DNA of 27,714 nt. Source: an uncultured Coriobacteriaceae bacterium. Its GTDB lineage: Bacteria; Actinomycetota; Coriobacteriia; Coriobacteriales; Atopobiaceae. The position numbers and the translations under genes were made by a program. How positions within the stretch are numbered: the stretch's first letter is position 1; every line of letters begins with the position of its first letter. Shown one piece after another: positions 1 through 6,392 of the stretch. The notes beneath the pieces are model-generated. The model worked only from the letters and a program-made list of their open reading frames with translations, was not told the DNA's origin and ran no database searches. The stretch covers positions 1 to 27,714 of the forward strand of contig UWSJ01000012.1 of the NCBI GenBank assembly GCA_900549525.1, in the 5' to 3' direction.

Positions 1-55
1 AGGACATCGCCCTTTCAAGGCGAGAACACGGGTTCGAGTCCCGTTGGGGGCACCA
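1..55 (+). tRNA. tRNA-Glu (TTC), 5' end cut by window edge
   Basis: The visible part holds the anticodon arm (stem CGCC/GGCG around loop CTTTCAA, anticodon TTC), a T arm with stem ACGGG/CCCGT around TTCGAGT, the 3' acceptor strand TGGGGGC, discriminator A and an encoded CCA ending at 55. The acceptor 5' strand and most of the D arm lie outside the window. A strong hairpin follows at 72-107. Confidence 0.93.
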
Positions 56-71
56 TCGCATTTGAGCAGGC

Positions 72-110
72 AGACGGCCACTTCCAAGCTTATGGAAGTG
101 GCCGTCTTCT
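72..110 (+). terminator. Terminator hairpin after tRNA-Glu
   Basis: A perfect 15-bp inverted repeat has arms at 72-86 (AGACGGCCACTTCCA) and 93-107, a six-base loop, and a short T-rich tail (TCTTCT). It sits 16 bases after the tRNA 3' end, as expected for a factor-independent terminator, although the T tract is weak. Confidence 0.8.
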
Positions 111-581
111 GACTATCTGAGCCGTAATTACCGATGCTGTACGCAACCCGCTCAGTGGCACTGCACCCACACTGGCCGTCGAGCGCACGGACTGATGTCA
201 CGTCGACAAGCGGAACGTCCAGATAGCGCAACCGCGAATAATGCGGTGAAAGGGCTCGCGGCCCTCTATCCGCTGTGGTTCTGACTGAAGGTCGAAAACC
301 CACCAACGCCCCTTCTTACCACGCCCTTCCTCCATCAAAACGCGGAGGCGGCTATAGCCGGCGGCAGGACTCAGAAATGAGCATGCCGCATCCCGAAAAA
401 ACTCTCGCGCTCTGCGAAAGAAACGGCTAAAGTACCCCGTTGTGAAAAACGAATCGGCCCGCGTCACACCCACAAACCGTATGCGAAGCCCGCAGACGCA
501 GGGCACCAGAACCCCGACGGACGTCGGGCGAAGCCGTCATTGGCGAAGTCCGTGACGGCCGAGAAGGAGCACTTCGGCGCT
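111..581. other. Intergenic stretch, no gene recognised
   Basis: About 470 bases lie between the tRNA-Glu terminator and the PTS IIB start. A 102-codon minus-strand frame (198-506) has no recognisable motif, an Arg/Phe-rich composition and no convincing ribosome binding site, so I leave it out. The promoter of the IIB gene must lie here, but I see no clear -35/-10 pair. Confidence 0.5.
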
Positions 582-884
582 ATGAAGCACATCCTCATGG
601 CATGCGGGACGGGCATCTGCACCTCGTCCGCGGTTCGCGAGCGAGTCAGCCAGTTCCTCGACGCGCACGGCTACGCCGGCCTCTACGACGTGACCCAGTG
701 CAAGATGGCCGACGTTCCCTCCCTCTCGCACACGCACGACTTCCTCATTGCCGTGACGCTCATTCCCGGCACGCTCGACATTCCCTTTGTGAACGGCACG
801 GCGTTTCTCACGGGCGCTGACACCACCAACTCGGAGCGCATGCTGCTCGCGCTCATGAACGAGCCCGAGCGCAAGACCGCGTAG
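582..884 (+). CDS. Orphan PTS IIB component, galactitol/ascorbate type
   Basis: This is a 100-residue protein of the PTS EIIB GatB/UlaB class: a small cytoplasmic phosphocarrier that takes phosphate on a cysteine from IIA and passes it to sugar bound by IIC. The phosphocysteine loop is near the start (MKHILMACGTGICTSS, Cys8). The start chosen is ATG 582 because GAAGGAG at 563-569 lies 12 bases upstream; a longer frame can begin at TTG 540 but has no such signal. It is the only recognised protein gene on the plus strand here and converges on tRNA-Leu. No IIA or IIC partner lies beside it, so it is either an orphan that serves a distant transporter or a regulatory phosphoacceptor. The family call is firm; the sugar is unknown. 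Confidence 0.8.
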   Translation: MKHILMACGTGICTSSAVRERVSQFLDAHGYAGLYDVTQCKMADVPSLSHTHDFLIAVTLIPGTLDIPFVNGTAFLTGADTTNSERMLLALMNEPERKTA

Positions 885-906
885 CTGTCAGCCGAGCTCC
901 CAGAGA

Positions 907-991
907 TGGTAGGGGCGGTGGGATTCGAACCCACAAGCCTTCCGGCGAGGGCTTTTAAGGCCCCTGCGTCTGCCAATTCCGCCACGCCCCC
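907..991 (-). tRNA. tRNA-Leu (TAA)
   Basis: Read on the minus strand, the acceptor 5' strand GGGGGCG starts at 991 and pairs with CGCCCCT, followed by discriminator A and an encoded CCA ending at 907. The anticodon loop CTTAAAA gives anticodon TAA. The variable arm is long, as in class II tRNAs, and the T arm is GTGGG-TTCGAAT-CCCAC. The D region reads TGGCGGAATTGGCAGACGC, typical of leucine tRNAs. Confidence 0.95.
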
Positions 992-1038
992 GTGGCATCC
1001 GCACGCCGCCCGACAAGAGGCGGCACGAAACGGTGGGT

Positions 1039-2058
1039 CTACCTTAGCGCGAAGAGCTCCGGACGCCAACCGACTGGCGAGGTCTTGCCGCCGGCAACCG
1101 CATCGGTCACGAGCGAAAGGCCAAACAGCAGGTCGCTCTCGCTGACCGTAAGCCTCTCGACGCCACAGGCGCGCATGAGCTCGCCCACGCACACCGCCCC
1201 GGCCACGATGACGCCCGCGCGCTTGGGCTGCAGGCCCACCACCTCGCGGCGCTTCTCAAGCGGAAGCGCGGCGAGGCGGCTGGCAAGGGCGTCGACCTCG
1301 TCGAGCGTGAGGTCGTGAAGGTGCACGTATGACGGGTCGTACGGGTCGAGCTTGGCGTCGATGGCAACGAGCGTGGTGACCGTGCCGCCAACGCAGACGA
1401 GACGGCCAGGGGCCTTGGGGCCACGCGCGGCATCGGGCAGCTCGCGCGCAAACACGTCGCGGCAAAAGGCGCGGGCGTCGGCAAGGGACGCAAGAGCGGG
1501 CGAACCCTCGCGCGAGAGGAACAGGTCGGTCACGCGGCGGCAGCCCACGTTGAGCGAGCGCACGGCCTCGAGCTCGAGCGATCCGGGGCCCGCGACGGCA
1601 CCAGCCGGGCCGATCGTATCCGCAAGCGTGCCAACGGCAATCTCGGTGGACCCGCCACCGTTGTCGGCGACCATGATGCGCTCGCCACGAAAGTCCTGGG
1701 CCACGCCGAGGAAGGTGAGCGACCCCTCCACCTCGCCCGGAATCACCTGCGGCACCACGCCGCGGGCACGCAGGGCGTCGAGCAGAACGGACGAGTTCGA
1801 CGCGTCACGAGCGGCGCTCGTGAGCGTGCAGCATGCAGCCGGAGCCGACGCCGCGCGCGCGTTGGCAAGCGCCTTGTCGACGCACGTCACGACGCGCTCG
1901 CAGGCCGCCTCAGAAAGTCGGCCGGTCTGCGCCACGCCCTCCCCCAGGTTGCAGATGGTCGACGTCTTGGCGCAGCGCTCTACGCGCCCGCCCGCAACAT
2001 CGGCCACGCCAAGGCGGCAGGTGACCGTTCCGATGTCGATGACGGCCACGCGTCCCAT
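1039..2058 (-). CDS. ppx: Ppx/GppA family exopolyphosphatase/guanosine pentaphosphatase
   Basis: This 339-residue protein belongs to the sugar kinase/actin-like (ASKHA) Ppx/GppA phosphatases, which remove terminal phosphate from polyphosphate or convert pppGpp to ppGpp in the cytoplasm. The first phosphate-binding loop is at residues 5-15 (AVIDIGTVTCR) and the second is ADNGGGSTEI at 131-140, with the catalytic Glu expected near residue 111 (GEVEGSL). The length matches short actinobacterial Ppx1-type enzymes that lack the C-terminal HD domain. The start ATG 2058 directly abuts the stop of the upstream division gene at 2059, so the two are co-transcribed and probably translationally coupled. 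The actinobacterial order FtsB/DivIC then Ppx is common. Substrate preference cannot be told from sequence alone. Confidence 0.92.
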   Translation of the reverse strand: MGRVAVIDIGTVTCRLGVADVAGGRVERCAKTSTICNLGEGVAQTGRLSEAACERVVTCVDKALANARAASAPAACCTLTSAARDASNSSVLLDALRARGVVPQVIPGEVEGSLTFLGVAQDFRGERIMVADNGGGSTEIAVGTLADTIGPAGAVAGPGSLELEAVRSLNVGCRRVTDLFLSREGSPALASLADARAFCRDVFARELPDAARGPKAPGRLVCVGGTVTTLVAIDAKLDPYDPSYVHLHDLTLDEVDALASRLAALPLEKRREVVGLQPKRAGVIVAGAVCVGELMRACGVERLTVSESDLLFGLSLVTDAVAGGKTSPVGWRPELFALR

Positions 2059-2895
2059 CTAGCTCACCCCCTGCGTGCTTGCGTCATAGGAAAAGAGGAA
2101 ATCGAGCACAGGCGTGTACCAGGCGGTATCCACCGACGAGCTGGTCGAGGAATCCGTCGAGGGACCCGAGGAGCCATCAGACGGGCCGTCGATGCCGGAC
2201 ATGTCGACCGCCGTGTCGCCCTCGTACACGTAGCCGAGGCTGCGGGCGGCGTCCTCGATGCCCTCGCGCGTCATGAGCGAGTCAACCTGACTCTGGAGCT
2301 GCTGGTTGTTGGCGTTCACGTCGGCCACCTTCGCGGCGAGGATGGCGTTGTTGCGCGAGGCCGCGTAGTAGGCGCGGGCGGGCGGGTAGAGGAAGGCCCC
2401 CACGGCCACGACGACGGCAACCGCAACGGCAAGGACACGATGCGCGACGAGCCAGCCGAGCGCCCCGGAAGCCGCCGCGCTCGCCTTGCCGACGGCTTCG
2501 GCCGCCGAGGGACGCGCATGGGCAGCCGAGGAGCGCGCGTCGGCGGCCCTGCGGGAAGTGGCACGCGCGTCGGTTCGCTCGCGAGCTCCGACACGTCCGT
2601 GCGCGGCCTCGCGAGCCCCCACGCGCTCGCGGACAGCGGCGCCGCCCTCGATGGTGGAGAAGCGCGGGGCGTGCCCGGTCGTTCGGCTCCCGGAGCGAGG
2701 GGCAGGCGCCAAGGGCGTCGCGACGCGGCCACCCGCCGGCGGACGGCTGCTCCACGAGCTCACGGCCGCCGCGTCAGCGGCACGACGATGCGTCGCCGCC
2801 GGGCGCCGCGCCCCGACGAGCGGGGACGGCGTACCGACTGCCGACGCAGACTGGGACGAACGCCCCAATATGAGGATTTCGCTGTTGGCACCCAT
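2059..2895 (-). CDS. FtsB/DivIC-like septum formation initiator with long N-terminal extension
   Basis: The protein has 278 residues and a single membrane segment at about 153-171, followed by a coiled coil (about 180-210, NNAILAAKVADVNANNQQL) and the family's short C-terminal motif (EGIEDAARSLGYVYEGD, 211-227). This is the layout of FtsB/DivIC bitopic divisome proteins that bridge FtsL and FtsQ outside the membrane. The odd part is a roughly 150-residue N-terminal cytoplasmic region rich in Ala, Arg and Ser; family members usually have few residues there. A Ser/Asp/Gly-rich tail (about 233-262) precedes the C-terminus. It lies just upstream of ppx with no gap. Its ATG at 2895 has only a weak upstream AAAG, so a shorter start inside the low-complexity region is possible. 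Confidence 0.8.
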   Translation of the reverse strand: MGANSEILILGRSSQSASAVGTPSPLVGARRPAATHRRAADAAAVSSWSSRPPAGGRVATPLAPAPRSGSRTTGHAPRFSTIEGGAAVRERVGAREAAHGRVGARERTDARATSRRAADARSSAAHARPSAAEAVGKASAAASGALGWLVAHRVLAVAVAVVVAVGAFLYPPARAYYAASRNNAILAAKVADVNANNQQLQSQVDSLMTREGIEDAARSLGYVYEGDTAVDMSGIDGPSDGSSGPSTDSSTSSSVDTAWYTPVLDFLFSYDASTQGVS

Positions 2896-2942
2896 GGCGT
2901 CTTTCGTTTCTGCTACGTTTGCTCATGCAATGCGTATGTTGA

Positions 2943-2979
2943 GACGACAAACCGCCCCTGCACGGAGCGGCCTGTCGTC
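2943..2979 (-). terminator. Hairpin downstream of the SGNH-MazG gene
   Basis: Arms GACGACA (2943-2949) and TGTCGTC (2973-2979) enclose a second paired block CCGC/GCGG. It lies 20 bases after the stop of the fusion gene and before the FtsB-like gene. There is no real T tract, so it may only slow or shield the transcript end. Confidence 0.5.
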
Positions 2980-2998
2980 AATTATGGCAGATTCGAGC

Positions 2999-4957
2999 CT
3001 AGTGGGCCTCGTCCTCCTTGGCCTTTGCCCAAAGCTCCTCCAGCTCCTCATGGGAGCAATCCTGGACCAGCTTTCCCGCGGCCCGAGCCTCCCCTTCCAT
3101 GGAGCCCCAGCGCTTGCGGAACTTCTCACAGCACGCCCGGAGGGCGCTCTCGGCATCCAGGCCGTCCTTGCGCGCCACGTTCACGAGCGCAAACAGCACG
3201 TCGCCAAACTCATACTCGGCACCCTTGCTGCCGGGCGCCTCGGCACGATACTCGTCGCGCTCCTCGTCCACCTTGGACCAGACATCGGCCGAGGACTCCC
3301 AGTCGAACCCGCAGGCAGCCGCCTTCTTGGAGATCTTCTGCGCCTGAAGAAGGGCCGGAAGCGCACGCGGCACCGAGTCGAGCAGGCCAACGTGCGCGCT
3401 CGCGGACTCGTCCGAACCAGACGCCGCCTCGGCAGTCTTCTCGGCATCGCGGCGCTCCTCGAGCTTGACGGCACTCCAGATGCCCAGCACGTCGCTCACG
3501 CTCGCCGCGCTCGCCCCGCCAAAGACATGCGGGTGCCTGCGCACGAGCTTGTCGTCGAGGTCACGGCAGACGTCGGCCAGCGTGAACTCGCCCGCGTCGG
3601 CGGCAATCTGCGCGTGCAGGAGCACCTGCATGAGCACGTCGCCGAGCTCCTCGCGCAGGTGGGCGCTGTCGCCCGACTCGATGGCGTCGACGGCCTCGTA
3701 GGCCTCTTCGATCATGTTCTTGGCAATGCTTGCATGCGTCTGCCTCTTGTCCCAGGGGCAGCCGTCGGCCTGGCGCAGGCGCCAGATGGTGCGGGCGGCC
3801 TCCTCCAGCTCACGCTGACGGCCGGGCGCGTCCGCGCGCAGGCGGGTCTGGGCGTCAGCGAGCGCGGAGGGCGTGTCGTGCCTGCCGCCCAGTTCCTCGA
3901 GCAGGCCGTCCTCGGCAAACGCCGCAAGCACGCCCTCGGCAAGATGCGCCGCCCCGTCGGCGTCGGGATGCAGCCGTCCGTCGGCGAAGAGCGCGGTGTC
4001 GGCAGGAACGAGGTTCGCCCCGTCCACGTAGCGCAGGCCCAGCCGCGTGCACTCCTCGGCGATCATCGCGCGCCAGCGCTCGAGCGTAAGGCCGTGCGGG
4101 CGCGGCTCGTCCTCGTCGGCACGCCAGATGGGGCTCACCACGTAGACCGGGGTGTCGTGGAAGCGGTCGGCCAGGCGGCTCAGGTACTTGGTCATGTTCT
4201 CGACAAGATCGCGCTCGCGATCGGTGTGCGCCCAGTCGTTAGTGCCGTAGGCGACCACGATCGCCACGGGCGGGTGTTCGCGCAGGACGCGCATGCCGCG
4301 CAGCGTGTGAACGTCGAAGTGGTGCCCCGAGATGGCCTGGTTCACGAGGTCGACACCAAGGGCCCTCGCCACGCGCGCCGGCCAGCTCTTGGAGGGATGT
4401 CCCACCACGAAGCCCTGGGTGATCGAGTCGCCGAGCGCCAGCAGGTAGCCGCGCGCCGGCGCCTCCTCGAGCGAGCCGTTGGTGGCGAGGTTGCCCACCG
4501 CCACGCTTGCGAGGCAGGGCAGGTAGACCGTGACCTCCGCCGGGGCGTGGGCGGGATTCTCGAACCCGAGGACGACCGTGCCCTCCTTGACGGGAACGGT
4601 GCGCACGTAGGCGCCGTCAACCACGAGGTCAATGCCATCGACAAGGCCCGCAAGCGGGTCAGGGGCATCCGTGCCCTCGGCGTCCGCCCGTGCGCTCGCA
4701 AGCTCCATGGTGCGCTGGACGGCCGAGCTGGACCAGCGCGGGTCCTTGAGCACGGAGAGGTCGAAGGAGACCTCGTCGCCCGTGGTCACGAGGTCGATGA
4801 CGGTGCCGGCGGTGGTGCGCGCCTCGCCCTCGCGCCCGGCGTCTGAGGCCGCCGCTATCTGCTTGTCAGACATGCGGGACGGACGCACGAGCCCGTCGGG
4901 GCGGGCGGCAAGATGGTGAACGCCGCGTATGAAGCGGTCGATGTTGGCTGCGGTCAT
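2999..4957 (-). CDS. mazG: SGNH hydrolase - MazG NTP pyrophosphohydrolase fusion
   Basis: One uninterrupted 652-codon frame encodes two unrelated enzymes. Residues about 1-165 resemble the beta-sandwich that precedes some SGNH esterases. Residues 170-355 are an SGNH/GDSL hydrolase with block I GDSIT (Ser178), block III GTND (238-241) and block V DGRLHPD (Asp326, His330). Residues about 385-652 are a complete two-domain MazG, with the first Mg-binding set EEAYEAVDAI plus REELGD (about 417-440) and the second VDEERDEY plus EYEFGD (about 563-586). MazG hydrolyses NTPs or dNTPs to NMP and PPi, a housecleaning role; the SGNH substrate is unknown. Block V has one residue more than the usual DxxH spacing. 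GAGGAGG eight bases before ATG 4957, inside the end of the upstream oxidoreductase (gap 3 bases), supports this start and coupling. Confidence 0.9.
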   Translation of the reverse strand: MTAANIDRFIRGVHHLAARPDGLVRPSRMSDKQIAAASDAGREGEARTTAGTVIDLVTTGDEVSFDLSVLKDPRWSSSAVQRTMELASARADAEGTDAPDPLAGLVDGIDLVVDGAYVRTVPVKEGTVVLGFENPAHAPAEVTVYLPCLASVAVGNLATNGSLEEAPARGYLLALGDSITQGFVVGHPSKSWPARVARALGVDLVNQAISGHHFDVHTLRGMRVLREHPPVAIVVAYGTNDWAHTDRERDLVENMTKYLSRLADRFHDTPVYVVSPIWRADEDEPRPHGLTLERWRAMIAEECTRLGLRYVDGANLVPADTALFADGRLHPDADGAAHLAEGVLAAFAEDGLLEELGGRHDTPSALADAQTRLRADAPGRQRELEEAARTIWRLRQADGCPWDKRQTHASIAKNMIEEAYEAVDAIESGDSAHLREELGDVLMQVLLHAQIAADAGEFTLADVCRDLDDKLVRRHPHVFGGASAASVSDVLGIWSAVKLEERRDAEKTAEAASGSDESASAHVGLLDSVPRALPALLQAQKISKKAAACGFDWESSADVWSKVDEERDEYRAEAPGSKGAEYEFGDVLFALVNVARKDGLDAESALRACCEKFRKRWGSMEGEARAAGKLVQDCSHEELEELWAKAKEDEAH

Positions 4958-4960
4958 GTG

Positions 4961-6073
4961 CTATTCCTCCTCTGGATAGCGAATGCCCCACTGGCGACGC
5001 AGGTTGGTCATGAGCGCCATGACGTCCTCGGAGTAGGCGATCATGTTGCGCTCGACCTCATCGCCGGCAACGGCACGCTCAAGGTCGGCAGCCTCGTAGC
5101 AGAGGGCGTAGGCCTCCTCGCCCGCGCGGAACTCCTCCACGCGGCCGTCCTCGGTCCAGACGATGCGGCAGACGTCCGCCCGCGGATAGTTGGTGACCTC
5201 CACGTAGCACTTGTCGAACGAAAGCACGGCGCGCTTGGGCTGCTTGGAGTGCAGCGAGAGCGAGATGACGGCCATCTGCAGCTCGGCGTTGCGCATGACG
5301 ATGCCGCTCGTGACGTCTACGCCCGTCTCGCACGCGTTAACCACGGACACGACGTCGTCGGGCTGGCTCACCATGAACAGGCGTGCCAGGGAGAGCGCGT
5401 AGACGCCGATGTCGAGCATGGCGCCGCCTGCGAGGTTGCGGTTAAAGAAGCGGTTCTTGGGGTCGAACTCCTTGTAGCTGCCGAAGCTGATCTGCGCGAG
5501 GTTCATGTTGCCAAACTCGCCGGCCATGGCGCGGGCAATGAGCCGACGGTAGAGCGGCATGTGCAGGATCGTGGTGGCGTCGACGAGCTGCACGTGGTTG
5601 GCGTCGGCAATCGAAAGAGCCTCGGCGAGCTCGTCGGAGTTGAGCGTGATGGACTTCTCGCACAGCACGTGCTTGCCGGCGCCGAGGGCCCCGCGCAGGT
5701 AGTGGACGTGCGTGTTGTGCGGCGTGGTGATGTAGATGACGTCGACGTCGGGGTCGGCATAGAGCTGCTCGAAGTCGTCGTAGACCTTGGGCACGCCGTA
5801 CTGGGCGGCGAAGGCCTCGGCCTTGTCGCGGTGGCGGTTGGCGACGCCGACAAGATGACGTCCGGCAAGCGCAAGCGACTGCGCCATCTGGCGGGCGATG
5901 ACGCCGCAGCCGATGACGGCCCAGCGCAGCTGCGGGGCCGTGAAGATGTCGTCGGGGAAGGGCTTGTCGCCGAGCGCGGCGAAAGCGGCGTCGGCGGCTT
6001 GCGCGGCGTCGAGCGGGGCGGCAGTCGTGTTGTGCGGAGTTGCGGCGTTCTCGGTTGCGGCGTTCTCGGACAT
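4961..6073 (-). CDS. Gfo/Idh/MocA family oxidoreductase
   Basis: This is a 370-residue NAD(P)-dependent sugar or polyol dehydrogenase of the Gfo/Idh/MocA superfamily. The Rossmann nucleotide-binding loop is VIGCGVIA at about 53-60. The family's EKP motif appears as CEKSITLN (138-145), with Ser in place of the usual Pro. The substrate half includes NLAGGAMLDIGVYALSLARLF, matching the conserved D-x-G-x-Y-x-x-x segment of the family. The start ATG 6073 is preferred over GTG 6109 because GGGAGG lies five bases upstream. An Ala/Asn/Thr-rich leader of about 40 residues precedes the fold. It is the first gene of a pair with the SGNH-MazG fusion. Its substrate cannot be deduced; co-transcription with an SGNH esterase suggests a carbohydrate. 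Confidence 0.9.
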   Translation of the reverse strand: MSENAATENAATPHNTTAAPLDAAQAADAAFAALGDKPFPDDIFTAPQLRWAVIGCGVIARQMAQSLALAGRHLVGVANRHRDKAEAFAAQYGVPKVYDDFEQLYADPDVDVIYITTPHNTHVHYLRGALGAGKHVLCEKSITLNSDELAEALSIADANHVQLVDATTILHMPLYRRLIARAMAGEFGNMNLAQISFGSYKEFDPKNRFFNRNLAGGAMLDIGVYALSLARLFMVSQPDDVVSVVNACETGVDVTSGIVMRNAELQMAVISLSLHSKQPKRAVLSFDKCYVEVTNYPRADVCRIVWTEDGRVEEFRAGEEAYALCYEAADLERAVAGDEVERNMIAYSEDVMALMTNLRRQWGIRYPEEE

Positions 6074-6149
6074 GTGGCCTCCCGAACGAGAATGACGGGG
6101 TTGTATCACAGCCCTCAGTGTACCCGCATGCCCGAAACGTCACGCACGC

Positions 6150-6392
6150 AGCTTGCACGTACAGGAGCGTTTGCCGCCCAATGACGACGCAAACACTCCG
6201 CTGCGTGCAAGCTGTCTGGTGCGGCTCGGCAGCTTGCACGCTCAGGAGCGTTTATCGCGAAAAAACGAGGCAGACGCTCCCCAGTGTGCAAGCTGCGAAT
6301 CGCGAGCGAAGAGCTTGCACGCCGAGGCGCGTTTAACGAGCGCAAGCGGGGCGCCGACGTTGGAGCGCAGAGGCGCTAAATGAGCGACGGAG
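6150..6392. repeat. Tandem array of 81-bp units, each an imperfect palindrome
   Basis: The motif AGCTTGCACG recurs at 6150, 6231 and 6312, exactly 81 bases apart. Unit 1 is an imperfect hairpin with 26-base arms at 6149-6174 and 6189-6214; unit 2 has about 25-base arms at 6230-6254 and 6271-6295. The left arms share CAGCTTGCACG..CAGGAGCGTTT. Unit 3 keeps its left arm (6312-6336) but no clear right arm, and it runs over the stop codon of cysN. The array fills the gap between cysN and the Gfo/Idh/MocA gene. It could be a REP-type element, an mRNA-stabilising structure or a bidirectional terminator. Confidence 0.85.

Noticed and set aside
198..506. 102-codon minus-strand frame in the left intergenic stretch
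   Set aside because: No recognised motif, no good ribosome binding site and biased Arg/Phe composition.
906..1145. Plus-strand frame beginning MVGAVGFEPTSLPARAFKAP
   Set aside because: It is the antisense reading of tRNA-Leu, a well-known artefact; the tRNA explains the sequence fully.
2486..4846. 786-codon plus-strand open frame antisense to the FtsB-like and SGNH-MazG genes
   Set aside because: Same third-position effect; no ribosome binding site or recognised domain.
6153..6383. Plus-strand frame with repeating LHAQERL-like peptides
   Set aside because: The repeat arises from the 81-bp DNA units, whose period is a multiple of three; there is no convincing start signal.
6150..6392. CRISPR array
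   Set aside because: Units are 81 bases and related along their whole length, without unique spacers, and no cas gene is present.
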